In this document: piece after piece, positions 31,101 to 42,144 of the stretch
Layout: every line of letters starts with the position of its first letter
How positions within the stretch are numbered: position 1 is the stretch's first letter
From: Oopsacas minuta
Lineage: Eukaryota > Porifera > Hexactinellida > Lyssacinosida > Leucopsacidae
NCBI GenBank assembly: GCA_024704765.1
Contig: JAKMXF010000044.1
Location: 883,082-947,081, forward strand
DNA: 64,000 nt
Direction: 5' to 3'
Program-made: the position numbers and the translations under genes
The notes under the pieces: generated by a model
The model's database searches: none
The model's input: only the letters and a program-made list of their open reading frames with translations
Told to the model about the DNA's origin: nothing

Positions 31101-34100
31101 TCAATAGGTCCATCCATTCTCTCTTCTCCTCCTGTGTGTCCGCAGAGAACATATACGTCTTATCTACATTGGTTACTGAGAACAGGTTGTTACGAGTACC
31201 TTCATCAGATACTGTAGTACAGCTACGTATATCTAGCGTGTTAAGAGGTTTGGTATCCTCCTCGTCTGACTCATAGTAGGATAGATGAGACCCCCGGAGT
31301 ACGAAGAATTGTCTTTTCATCTGAGTACGTTTCCCTAGAGTACCTGATTTTTTGTGGCTGCGCTTATTAATCCATCCCTGCTTGAGAGCGTCTTGTGTGT
31401 TCTTGAAATACATGAATGTCTGGTCACGGACTACACACCATCTCCGCTTCCAAGTGTTAACACGACCCCCTCTCAGGTATAAGAATCCCTCCATGGTCAT
31501 GCTGTATAGCTCTGTTCCAGGGACACCGAGTGCTCGCTGGATTGAAGCAAACCTTTCTCTCTCCTCTATTTCATTCTCATTATCGAATGATGAAGTAGGA
31601 CTAGCTGAGTAACTGTATAAGACAATAATAGTGAAATCTATATTCCCAATTAATTATTAAGAGATAGTTATAACTTACATATCTGAACGATTCTCCTCTT
31701 CCTTGAGACATGCATCAAGATCTAGAATATGAGTGAGAGCTTCTTGCTCTACTCGCTGCATCTCCTCCTCAGTGAGAGAGGAGTTTACACTGAATTCAGA
31801 GTACCCGGGGGACTCTCCTCGTGTCCTCATCTCATCTGGACCCATCATACCGGGAGTGAGGTGAGCTACAGGAGGAGGAGGGAGCTCACTCAGTTCAGGT
31901 GGTGGGTTTGAATCTATCCTACTCTTCCTCTTGTCTTGTAGCTCATGGAATCTCACGATAGCTTCCTGAGTTGATCTCTCTTCTTCTAGTCGAGCCTATA
32001 CATTGAAGTATAAAATACTTAATAAATGAGAAATTAAGGAATAATATAGTTATTGCTTACAAGTACTCTCCTGGCCTCTTCTTCTTCCAGCTGTTTCTTC
32101 AACAGCTGAGCTTCTCTCTTCTTATTCTCCATTTCCAGTCTCAATAACTCCTCCCTTCTTCTCCTCTCCTTCTCCTCCTCCTCTTTCCTCCTCTTCTCTT
32201 CTTCCTCTCTCTTCTGACGTAACAACCTCAAGTACTGCTTCCTGGCTAGAAACCCTCGAGTGAATTTCTGTATAGATACAGCTGCTCTGCGCATCTCTGT
32301 GAATCGACGCATAGCAATTTGTCGTCTAAAACAATGTATGAGCCTCTATAGTACAGTGGTGTTTGGCTATTACCAATATTCGGCTTATTCGCCAAATAGA
32401 AATATTATTCAGGGACTTAGAACCCATTTTGTATTGAAAATAATTCCTCTAATAGCAAGTTCGCCTATTAGCAAGGGAAATTCGTGCTAAATACGACTTC
32501 CTAATAGGCGAACTCCACAGTACAAATATCCCAGCATTATAATCTAACCTCATATGTTTCTGTAGTAATATAGCAGCTCTCCTGATGTTAAGAAACCTCC
32601 TCCTCAGTACAAACGTGTAGATATAAGAAGCAATAATATTGATATAAGCTCTGTAAGCTAGGTCCCTCTCTGCCTCTAGTTTGTTCTCCAGCTGTTCTTT
32701 CAGGAACACCTTAGAATTTCCTATTTGCCATAACTTGTTTTCAGGATCATACTCAGTCAACAGCTGGTTGATAATGCTGGAAGGATCTTCTATAGGAAGT
32801 TTGAGAGAAGAGCCTGTCACTACTCTAGCCAGGATGTAGAACCTGTCAATAAACACCTGCTGGTCCCGTCTCACTGGATAGCCGGCCCTGCGAATCTTGA
32901 CAGTCTCCATCATACCGGAATATCTCAACTGATTTAAAACAGTTTTATGTTCAAACTTTTCAGGTAGCTTCTGTGTATTAGGCTTAATACAACGGACAAA
33001 GTATGGATGTGCTGCATTCAAACTAGTCATTAATGCTCGTAGAGAATCTTTGAATTGAGTTGTTACTGTTGTCTGTCTAATAGAACCAGCTCCTCTTGTT
33101 ACCTATAGCAGATCACAATGTTAATAAGAATCAGGCTTAATAGTTTTCAACATTTAAATAACTCAATTTCAATACAAATTCAGAGAATTTCAATTAGTTT
33201 ACGTTGATAATATTACTACTAATCATATCAAATCGTATTCTAGAGAAATATGATTCTTTCTTCATACATTCCTCGAATGGTAATAAAATTCTTTAAATTT
33301 TGAAAACATTTAATTAAATAAAACTGTCAAATCATAGGTTTGTAGTGAATAAGACTACTGCAGGATAAGTAAATAAGAGTACACTCAGACCAGCATTTCC
33401 CAACCTTTTTCACTTATGTGTTTTAGATCCTGTGGACCACCAAGGAGTCAATTGACTCGGGTCTGGAACTGCTGGCCTACACATATACAGAGGAGCCGCG
33501 TTAATACGAATACCAAAGGACGGTCAAAATTTGTTTGCCATATCCGGAGTTCGTATTAACCGCAGAAATACCTATTGAATAACTATGGTAGGACCAAATT
33601 TTGTGGAATTTTGTGTTCGTCTTATCGGAAATCCCTATTAACCGTGTTTGTATCAACGAGGGTCTACTGCACATAGATACACTCACTTGTTGTCTAAAGC
33701 TACGTTTCTTAGTTACACCGCCTCCCTGTCTGTGGTCTATTCCATAGTGAAGGAATCTCTCGTATATAAACTCAGAAGTACTGCTCTTCATCAGTTTGTG
33801 TAGATCTTCCCTGAACAGATCTCTGTTCTTCTCTACCATACCCTGTATTTCATACACTACCTCGCCAGCATAATGCCTGATTCCAAATTGTAACATATTG
33901 AGTCTGGGTCTGACATAGAAAGCATTATGCTCGTTAGAAGAGTGTAGTTTCTCTGCTAGAGTACAGTCCTGTCCATTGGGTAGGTTACTCTCCTCGTTCA
34001 TAAGAGATACTACACCCAGTCTCTGTTCTATCAAATCAAGACACTCACTGTTATCTTGCCATTCAATGTCTACCCATGGGATACCTTCCTTGCTGTACTC

Positions 34101-35963
34101 GTGCTGCTCCAGTGAGAATATGTGTTTGTTGAAATACTCCTGTAGCTTCTCGTTAGCATAATTTATGTTAAACTGTTCGAAGTGATTCTTCCCAAAGCTC
34201 TCAAATCCGAATATATCCAATACACCGATTGATAACACCTAATAACCAATTAATACATTCTTGCTATTTAAAATATTTATAAATGTCATACACACTATTA
34301 AGGACAGTAGAATTCGGATAAGACCTGCTCATTAGGGAAACAATAATTATTAAGTATTTCCGATTGTATGTCTTATCCATGTTCTACTGTTTATGTATTA
34401 TAATACCTTCTGGTGATGTTTCTTTGATATACGTTGATTAATCTTACTATTAATCCATCTGAAGCTAGTAGAGTATAGAGCCATTGACACAGAGTCTCTT
34501 GAATCCTCTGCTTGTGACACACTCAAAGGGGTACTGATCTCCTCCCCTCTCAGCAAACGGAACTTGTGAGTTAGTGCACCGGATAAATCTTTCTCATTAA
34601 CACCCAGTAGATTAGCTGTTAAGGATAGGACATCTGGGTTAGATATCTGAGCACCTCCAGATGTGAAGAACTTTACATTTCCGAGATGTAAGATGGCTGC
34701 TATAACAGCTGTAGACAGATATAAATATATCTCTATCTTATCATTTATATACAGTAGAGTTCGTCTATTAGCAAGTCGTATTTTGCGCGAATTTCCCTTG
34801 CTAATTCGCGAACTGTTATTAGAGGAAGTATTTCAAATACCAAATGGACATTAAGCACCTATTGGTAACAGGAACACTACTATATAATATAAACTCACTG
34901 AGCAGATCCTGTATCTCTGATTTAGGTACGTGTATTACTCTCAAACCTTCCAGGACAGATTTAAAATCATCTGCATCATTCTTCCCATGAACCTTAGAAG
35001 AACTCCCTCCTTGATTCAGATAATAGAAGTCATTACTGTCCCCGTCTCCTAGCTGGAACCTCTCTCTCTCCTCTTTATCACATCCTTGTAAGAACTCGTA
35101 AAAGATATGAAAATTACGCTCTCCAGGATTTTGTTTGGATATTCTATTCTTCTCTAACAGATAGTCTGTAATATAGCCTCCTACCATATTGCCAGAATCC
35201 TGATTGAAGTGTAGCTGAATATACTTCCCGAATCTAGAACTGTTGTCGTTATGTATAGTTTTAGCATTTCCAAATGCCTCTAGTACAGGTCCGCTCTGCT
35301 GTATAGCTGCCTATAACACAAGAAATTACACGTATAATCTGATTATTATCATAGTTATTAAATATTACACACCTCTACTTTAGCACTAGCTCCCGTGCTG
35401 TTAGCGCCCTGACTAAGATAGGTTAGAAAGCTGAGAATGAACTTTGTACTCTCGGTCTTTCCAGCTCCACTCTCCCCGCTAATAAGCAGACACTGGTTCC
35501 TATCCATTCTCCACATAGCAGCGTATGCTTCATTTGCTATAGCGTAGATGTGTGGAGGCTTCTCTCCAAGACGAGTACCCTTGTAGGCTGCCATCTGTTC
35601 GGGCTCGTACACACCAGGGATGAAATAGTATGGATTGACTGCACATAAGATAGATCCGATACTAGTGTATATTACAGCCTGTTTGTATCTTAGTTGTAAG
35701 TTAAGCAAGATAGCAGACTCGTGTAGGTCAGATATGGATGACATGTCATCTAGTCCCTCTAATACAGACTCAGCTATTGGGTAGGTAAGGTCATGAGTGA
35801 GGTCCTGTTGATGAAAGAGCAGATCGTCTCCAGTAGAAGATGGTTTGAAGGGAGAATAGAATCTGATACTACCTCGTGACACAGAGGTAACTTGGACAGG
35901 TATCCATCCAAACTCTCTGTCTCGTAACCAGTGCCAAGTTTGTTCTTTCCAGAAAAACGACAT
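28160..35963 (-). CDS. MYO10: Myosin X (MyTH4-FERM myosin)
   Basis: Eleven exons with compatible phases: 35963-35373, 35310-34899, 34708-34407, 34238-33687, 33102-32549, 32325-32061, 31995-31679, 31612-30893, 30731-30275, 30114-29741, 29339-28160; 1907 residues. The motor has P-loop GESGAGKT (about residue 163) and DIFGFE (about 442). IQ motifs and a Glu/Arg/Lys-rich single-helix-like segment follow to about 890, then a proline-rich linker. Next come a PH domain interrupted by a complete second PH domain (EGFLYLRGG...KQGWINKRS...NSFAIIMAHR) and a third PH (RKGYLIKER). MyTH4 (NVFNTLLNHELL, SEIFCQLIKQT) and FERM to the C-terminus complete it. The split-PH layout is specific to myosin X, the PIP3-sensing filopodial motor. 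The FERM exon is placed at 29339 because upstream in-frame sequence breaks phase. Confidence 0.93.
30146..30244. mobile_element. Pogo-type MITE (99 bp) in MYO10 intron 9
   Basis: Ends CAATTCCATTCGTATAAGAC and its inverted counterpart (TCCTACCCGAATTCTATTG), flanked by TA. The intron is 160 bp, so 61 bp remain without it. Confidence 0.65.
30794..30871. mobile_element. Pogo-type MITE (78 bp) in MYO10 intron 8
   Basis: Ends CAGCCAACTCTCGTTATATC and inverted TCGATATAACGGAATTGATTG, TA-flanked (30792-30793, 30872-30873). Intron length is 161 bp; 83 bp without the element. Confidence 0.65.
32354..32520. mobile_element. Pogo-type MITE (167 bp) in MYO10 intron 5
   Basis: Left end CAGTGGTGTTTGGCTATTAC; right end ...CTAATAGGCGAACTCCACAG. 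TA-flanked. The 223-bp intron would be 56 bp without it. Confidence 0.6.
33391..33478. mobile_element. hAT-type short element in MYO10 intron 4
   Basis: ccagcatttcccaacctttt at the left and an inverted ggtctggaactgctgg at the right are of the hAT end type. Size is about 90 bp. Confidence 0.4.
33488..33669. mobile_element. Pogo-type MITE (182 bp) in MYO10 intron 4
   Basis: Left end CAGAGGAGCCGCGTTAATAC, right end inverted (ccgtgtttgtatcaacgagg, then gtctactg). It lies 10 bp from the hAT-like element in the same intron. Confidence 0.6.
34305..34389. mobile_element. Pogo-type MITE (85 bp) in MYO10 intron 3
   Basis: Ends CAGTAGAATTCGGATAAGAC and inverted GTCTTATCCATGTTCTACTG. The intron is 168 bp; 83 bp without the element. 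Confidence 0.7.
34752..34815. mobile_element. Pogo-type MITE (64 bp) in MYO10 intron 2
   Basis: Ends CAGTAGAGTTCGTCTATTAG and inverted CTTGCTAATTCGCGAACTG; it is little more than its two TIRs. TA precedes the left end. Confidence 0.65.
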
Positions 35964-38196
35964 ATTGTATAATATTCTTCTACAGTTAAACTATATTATC
36001 AATGCAATGAGGTATTTGTAGACCGTCTATAAACTCCCATAGGACATAATACAAATTTTGTAGACTGATAATTACCCACATCAACAAATGGTACTCGACC
36101 CACTCAGCATCACACTCAACTTTTTAATATCTCTTCGGGTCAACACTACACAAATAGACGGTCTATAAATAAGCTTATTCATTATCAATATACCAGTGGC
36201 TTAGTATCAATTCTGTACGTAGTAAAAGCAACCATTACAAACGCTGAAACAAATCTTGAGAATATACCTAGAAGTGTATTATTATATTGCTTCTGCACAG
36301 ACAAGAGTGTAGCTGATAAAGGGATCAATTAGTATAAATATTACCAGAAAATATAGAAATTTTGTGTGTGGTTTCTTATTCCAAATAGAGAAATTTCAGA
36401 ATAACCAACAAAATTGTTATGATACGATTACTTATGATGTAATAATCATATACGTAACACTGCAGCAGCAATTATTGATTCTTAGTCTGCTAACTAGCAA
36501 CTGAGGGAAGTTGACTGTTTTAGAGTCTAAACTAATTGGAGCATGCTGATTCCAAATCTGAAATCCAACATATCACGTCACAATTTGATAATATGCAATT
36601 TGCAATACATATTGCTAAACGTATCTCAGTATATTCAGTCATACGAATTTATTAATGGATTTTTCTAAACAGCAACCCCATGACACGTCACTAAATAGGT
36701 TGCTGGTTAGAAAGATCATTTATTAAATTTTTTAGCAATTTTACAAATTTTCAAGTTACGTGTTGAATATTATGACATGATCCATGAAATATATCGGACA
36801 CTTCAAATTCGGATTCAGCACTCCAACATTAGACTAAAGCCGCTTCACAACACGAGGTACAAAAAATTGTGTTGCCCAGTGTATTTTAAATATTACGTAA
36901 CTAGTAAGCCATACACGATACAACATTGTTGCATGTAAATTTGTTTTTGGGAATTTAGAGGGAAATTTAGTTGCATTATGTATGGTAAGAGTTGCATGCA
37001 ACAATATTGCAACCAATTTGTTGAATGGAAATAGGAACATAATCTAATTATCGGCAAAATGTTGCATGAAATTTATATTTTCATTTAACATTGGTACAGG
37101 GCGTAGATTTCCTTTGTTGCAAGCGTATGTAACAAATCTATGGCAAGCGTTACAACGAGAAATATAACTAGGAGAATCAGCTGATACATGGGCCGGCTAA
37201 TCGGTACTAACTTATACTTACTACTCTAATATTAATAGGTAACTTACGGAGTCACTAGGTCTATACAGAGAAACGAGTGAATTATTCCCAATCGGCCTAC
37301 TCCCATGTTATTTTAGTAAAATTTCTGCCAATTAGAAGTATAAATATTAAAATATATGTAGATTGAGAATAAAACATCCTTTAATCTATAACAAAAATTA
37401 TTTCATGACGAGTAGGAGAATTGACACAAATTTCTAATTTGTAGGCGAATTGCGAATATCCACATATACAGTAAGGACGGATCGGATGCAGAAGGTAAAA
37501 AATCTTTTGCAAACAGAAAGGCTTAACCACTGGAAATAGTGTATGCAAACACTGAATAGCGTTACATACCAGAACGCTCTGCAATCGTTCGTAAATCTAG
37601 AAATTAAGTTTTTTCAGATCGCTGTTAATATTTCAGATACATATTAAGATCTCTTAGCAATCACCTTGACTTGCATATTGGATAGAGAGTACTGGGTCAA
37701 AGAATAATTTTGAATGCAATTCACTTCCACGTGTCTATACGCCGTTCGCGGTTGCGACTACTCGGGATGATAATTTGTGTTTTGCTTTGTTGTTCGGGAA
37801 TCATTCCATCGACTATTCGCGCGCTTTACCCTACACACATCAGCAATTTGATAGGACATTCCTAAATATTTCCTATATTTTCTATTACCATCACATGTAT
37901 TGAGTTTGTATTTTCCCCATTAGCATTATATATATCATGTAACTCACTACTTCAAATATTGTAGTTTTTATGTGTTTACAGGAACGTAACCCCCTCGAAC
38001 GGCGAGGGATACCTGTATTCTATGCGGGAAGATACATCTGTATAATTATATATATTTAATAACAACTGATAAGTAGATCTAGATTCTACATAACAAGAAC
38101 AGATTACTAATTACACATAATAAGTAACTGCAGAAATAAGTCTACTCCAGATCCTGGTCATTATGCACCCGTATTCATTCGAGTAATGACGTCACG
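35964..38196. other. Intergenic upstream of MYO10; inverted motifs and a pogo-type end
   Basis: No gene is supported. Near the myosin start, TAGACCGTCTATAAA (about 36019) and TAGACGGTCTATAAAT (about 36161) bound a ~160-bp segment. At 37981-38015 lies a terminus reading, on the minus strand, CAGGTATCCCTCGCCGTTCG followed by agggggttacgttcc, typical of Tigger-like ends; a diverged partner may start near 37735. Confidence 0.4.
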
Positions 38197-39294
38197 TTAT
38201 GTTTGTCCTACCTCTCTTCTAATCTGACTGAGCTCCATCAAGAAGCTACTAATAGACTGGTAGTAGCCCGGACATTGCCAGGTAGTATTGTGTGTACCTC
38301 GTAAGAACTGTTTCATGATTTTGTGATCAGATGGACAAGTATGGAATAATGTGTTCATCATAGCTGGTGGTATCAGGGTGTCAGATTGACCTGATAGGAA
38401 TAGGAAAGGGGCATGTACTCTCTCTATCTTCCCTAAACTCTCATATTTATTTTTAAACAGAATCCTAGGTATATAATAGAGAGGGGAGAACAGCTTAGCA
38501 CTGATATCCATAATACTAGTGAATGTATTTTCTACTATAATACCAGCTATATGACTTCTGTATTGAGGCTGACAAGCTAGATCGATAGCTACTGCTCCTC
38601 CTAGAGATCTCCCGAACAGTACGATCTTCTGATTATCTATATCTCTCCTCTCCACCAAATAGTCAAGGGCAGCTTGACTGTCCAGATAGAATCCGTGCTC
38701 GTATGGATAACCTTGACTCTTACCATATCCTCTATATTCCACTAACAATACGTTACATTTGACCTGATTATATAGACCGTGTACATTAGCTAGTCGGTGT
38801 CCTATATTACCTGCATTACCGTGGAATATAACCATAGTATGCATCTTAGAGCAGAGAGGGGCAGGCTGAGCCATGAAATAGGCGTTGATCAGTAGGCCGT
38901 CTCTTGTGGGGATACTCAGATCTTCAAACGGGAGGTTATAAGTGGTGGGTCTCATTATGAAGAGACGAGATGTCTCTGGTTCTTCTGGGTAGTAGAGCAA
39001 GTTGTCTTGTATTTGGTAGACAACACCCACTAACACAAATATTAGCAACAGAAAGAAGAACCATCCCCCCTGGGTCCAGTAGAGGAGTACACAGGTTAGA
39101 ACAGCTAGACTACACCCCCTCCAGCCCTGAGACAAGTAGTGAATCAGTGCATGTGTTTGTGGAAACTCTGAAATAGATAGAGACGATAGATGGAGGATAC
39201 CAGGTAGGTTTCTAAGCAAATACATACTGGAGATAGGAATGTAAATTACAGGAGTATATACAGTTACACAAAAAGAAATCAATAACTCAAACAT
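38197..39294 (-). CDS. ABHD13: ABHD13-like alpha/beta hydrolase
   Basis: Intronless, up to 365 residues from ATG 39294; an internal ATG at 39225 fits the vertebrate N-terminus better. One or two N-terminal hydrophobic segments, the second being FFFLLLIFVLVGVVY, give a membrane-anchored protein. The hydrolase core carries FHGNAGNIGHRL (oxyanion region), nucleophile GRSLGGAVAIDL, acid in SGQSDTLIPP and His in GTHNTTWQCPGY, all close to ABHD13. A serine hydrolase; ABHD13 has been linked to depalmitoylation-type activity, but the substrate cannot be read from sequence. It lies 9 bp downstream of the METTL22 stop codon on the same strand. Confidence 0.92.
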   Translation of the reverse strand: MFELLISFCVTVYTPVIYIPISSMYLLRNLPGILHLSSLSISEFPQTHALIHYLSQGWRGCSLAVLTCVLLYWTQGGWFFFLLLIFVLVGVVYQIQDNLLYYPEEPETSRLFIMRPTTYNLPFEDLSIPTRDGLLINAYFMAQPAPLCSKMHTMVIFHGNAGNIGHRLANVHGLYNQVKCNVLLVEYRGYGKSQGYPYEHGFYLDSQAALDYLVERRDIDNQKIVLFGRSLGGAVAIDLACQPQYRSHIAGIIVENTFTSIMDISAKLFSPLYYIPRILFKNKYESLGKIERVHAPFLFLSGQSDTLIPPAMMNTLFHTCPSDHKIMKQFLRGTHNTTWQCPGYYQSISSFLMELSQIRREVGQT

Positions 39295-39303
39295 ATTTAT
39301 CAA

Positions 39304-40215
39304 TCAATCAATCTTCTCAAATGAAATAATCCATAATTGCAAGTACTCATTTCTTTCATACTCAATATTCTGTATATGCTCTAGTTTAATTCTATCCCAG
39401 GTAATTATGACCTGTGAGAGTTTGTTGCGTAACTCTTCTAATCTCAGGAATAGTACGTCATAAGGCCCACTACATGCAGATAGCGTAGAGATTGAAAAGT
39501 TAATTCTTTTCTCCAAGCTCAAATATAGCTTAACATTACGAGACATTAATGTATCAGAAATTAACTTATAAATACAGTAAATAAAATCCTCAACTCCTTC
39601 AGTATCATAAATAGTATCACAAGCAAGGATTACGTCACTCTTAGCAAGAAGCTCTATCTGGGAAGCATTAAACACGAATTCTTTGAGGGGAGATTGGTCT
39701 TCTAAAGGTGGGCAAATCCCTCTCTTCCAATCTAACAAACCTACATACACTTTAGCATGAGAATGTACTGATAGGTTATATTCTATATTATATCTACACT
39801 GACATAATACTGGAGCTGAGTTATCAGTAGCAAACACTACAGAGGCGAGATGAGCTGCTGTGACAGATGTCAAACCAGTTCCTGATCCTAACTCAAGAAC
39901 TACATGCTCCTGGATAGAGATAGGATTACTGAGTAAGTAATCACACATTATAATACTTCCATTCCACACCTGTAGTCCTGCTAGAGAGAGAGGTGATGAG
40001 TTACTGTGACAGATTGTGACAGCAAGGTTGTAGCGAATATCTCTTCTAGATACGTCTAAATCTCCATCTTTATCAATACAGGAATTCTTATGATTAGAAT
40101 ATTGATTTTCTAGACAAGATAAATTTAGTAAGAATCTAGTCTTGTTAAGGTTATTTGTATCATACTCTTCTGGTACTGTATGTACTTCTGAAGAACATAT
40201 AACTTCATCTGACAT
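39304..40215 (-). CDS. METTL22: Methyltransferase-like protein 22
   Basis: Intronless, 303 residues. It has the family-16 methyltransferase pattern: LQVWNGSIIMCDYLL, SAM-binding motif I VVLELGSGTGLTSV, VVFATDN, LLDWKRG, VILACDTIYD, and the METTL22-type C-terminus with LSLEKRINFSIS and LQLWIIS. METTL22 is a nuclear protein lysine methyltransferase in mammals. Its stop at 39304-39306 is almost fused to ABHD13, so the two may share a transcript. Other METTL21/22 family members are the alternative, though the LSLEKRINF segment favours METTL22. Confidence 0.85.
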   Translation of the reverse strand: MSDEVICSSEVHTVPEEYDTNNLNKTRFLLNLSCLENQYSNHKNSCIDKDGDLDVSRRDIRYNLAVTICHSNSSPLSLAGLQVWNGSIIMCDYLLSNPISIQEHVVLELGSGTGLTSVTAAHLASVVFATDNSAPVLCQCRYNIEYNLSVHSHAKVYVGLLDWKRGICPPLEDQSPLKEFVFNASQIELLAKSDVILACDTIYDTEGVEDFIYCIYKLISDTLMSRNVKLYLSLEKRINFSISTLSACSGPYDVLFLRLEELRNKLSQVIITWDRIKLEHIQNIEYERNEYLQLWIISFEKID

Positions 40216-40718
40216 CTGAAGTATTACTTATATGTCAGTTTCCTGCAATATCTAGTAACCGATAAAAGATTGTCAACCGTCTTAGACAGAGTCTACAATA
40301 ATATAGTAGAAATGGTCCCTGAATGGAATACGAACAGTAGAACCTTTCTGATCCGAGACTTAAGAGTTGAATCGGATTCAATTTTTAGAAACCCGGAACC
40401 AAAACTGAATTTAATCATATAAATTTTGCAAAGAATTTGTAACTGAACCCGCCGGGATTACAGTGGGTGGATTATGCAAGTTCACTGTATTTCTGGAGAA
40501 CATATAACTTTAGCTGACATTTCGATTTCTATCTTGACTAGTAGTGGGCGGGCTGTCTGTCTGACTGACTGGTACATATACACTTAACAAAATAAATAAC
40601 CTCTTTCTCACTTAATATAACGTTCGGAATAATTAAACAGAAATAATATCTGAACAATGCAATAATAAGAATAATACACACATACACATACATAGTATTG
40701 TTATATATAACATTCATA
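40216..40718. other. Intergenic; one CAGTAGAACC end
   Basis: A pogo-like left end, CAGTAGAACCTTTCTGATCC, starts near 40333. No matching right end was identified. Nothing else is recognised. Confidence 0.3.
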
Positions 40719-41186
40719 TCATAAGTTCTCCATTCTATTCCTCAACCATTGAGAAGAAACAAACCAATATCTACCTGGCCAGAATATAAACCTCCCTATC
40801 CAACTCACCTGTCTCTTTGGTGAAATCACATGTAAGTGAAGGTGTGATTGTGTACAGAAAGGAGGCCAATGGAATCCCATAATTACTTCATCCTCTTCTA
40901 CAGAGCCTCCCAATTGTTGGACGGTCTGGAGTCCAGATTGTTCCATACGAGTGAGGAGAGGGAGCTGATCTCTTCTGAGGCGTGAAGAGTCGGGGAGGTG
41001 CTGCTTAGGAATTACTAGTATATGGTAAGTAGAAGCTGGACGTATGTCTCTTATACAAAATACTTCCTCGTCAGAGAAGAGTATTTCACCAGGAGAGGTT
41101 CCATGTAGGATTCTACAGAACACACAACTATCATTCCCACTTGCTGTATCTATGCTGGAAGCAGACGAAATATCCTCTTTAGCCAT
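40719..41186 (-). CDS. HINT3: HINT3-like HIT-family nucleotide hydrolase
   Basis: Intronless, 155 residues. The N-terminal CVFCRILHGTSPGEILF and the HIT motif HLHLHVISP place it in the HINT group. The length and the C-terminal tail with FIFWPGRYWFVS are HINT3-like. HINT proteins hydrolyse nucleoside phosphoramidates such as AMP-lysine; the last His of the HxHxHxx motif is the nucleophile, and all three are present. Confidence 0.9.
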   Translation of the reverse strand: MAKEDISSASSIDTASGNDSCVFCRILHGTSPGEILFSDEEVFCIRDIRPASTYHILVIPKQHLPDSSRLRRDQLPLLTRMEQSGLQTVQQLGGSVEEDEVIMGFHWPPFCTQSHLHLHVISPKRQVSWIGRFIFWPGRYWFVSSQWLRNRMENL

Positions 41187-41389
41187 TCTATTGTATTATT
41201 CTATAATCAATAAATGCCTAGGAAATGGCAAAATGCACAATTTTAACATATAGTAATCCATAACATACCTAAACGGTACACCATAGAATATACGATGTTG
41301 CATTTGTTGCATGCAACTAATTTTCACTCAAGATTCAAACAAACAAGTCGCTCTAACAAAATTGATCGTATATGGTAGACTTAAGAGAC

Positions 41390-41635
41390 TGTGTCATGGG
41401 CCAAGATTTTCAAACCATAACAAATGTAAATAATTTAATTAATTACACATGTAGGTTTTAATTATAAAATAATTTAAACCTACATGTGTAATTAATTAAA
41501 TTATTTTTCTCATCTGCGGACCACCTCTGGTCCAATTTATGGGGTCCGCGGACCCCATGGCCATTTAACATAATATAAAGTTTTTGGGTTGACGAACCAC
41601 CTAGGGGTCGCGGACCTCAGTTTAAGAATCACTGA
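41390..41635 (-). mobile_element. hAT-type non-autonomous element with perfect palindrome
   Basis: Read from 41635 on the minus strand: CAGTGATTCTTAAACTGAGG then tccgcgacccctagg, a hAT terminus, followed by ggggtccgcggacccc. At 41428-41503 is an approximately 30-bp inverted repeat (aatttaattaattacacatg / catgtgtaattaattaaatt) around an AT-rich loop. The left boundary is uncertain. Confidence 0.5.
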
Positions 41636-41639
41636 TATA

Positions 41640-42144
41640 AGGAATCCAGGATCCCTAATAATCAAATTTTCATATGTGAGTTACAAAGTTGATCTGGAAC
41701 AACAAATCTTAGCTTTGTCAGCAACAAATATTTACCTGAACCATAGCTTAAGCAAAGAACTTATACATAGCTTAATTAGCATTGCTGTGTTGAACCTACA
41801 GCTCCAAAGTATTAGATAACTTTTGGGCGTAAAATCTAATTACTAATTAATTAATTAATTAAATGTGTTCAGTTTTGTGATTCTCAATTTTCCCACGAAA
41901 TACATCATCAACACGAGCATCTAGCATCTTCAGGAGTATCACTACTCATATACTCGTAATCGTATCTTTGAGGCCCCATTGTTAAGAAGAATAAATAAAA
42001 TCATGAATATAAAATACACACCATCAGTTCTGAATATAGCTGGACAGTCACAAGAGCGTCTAAAATACTAATACTAATAGATTGTAGCTGAATAGTAGAA
42101 TAATAGCCAAACAATTAGAAAATTAACAAATAATCTAGCAGATA
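41640..42144. other. Intergenic, nothing recognised
   Basis: AT-rich 3' flank of the flippase gene with a run of attaatt repeats near 41848. No coding sequence is supported. Confidence 0.35.

Noticed and set aside
39295-39303. ABHD13 start at the TTG directly after the METTL22 stop
   Set aside because: An ATG follows within 9 bp and a better conserved ATG at 39225, so there is no need for a non-ATG start.
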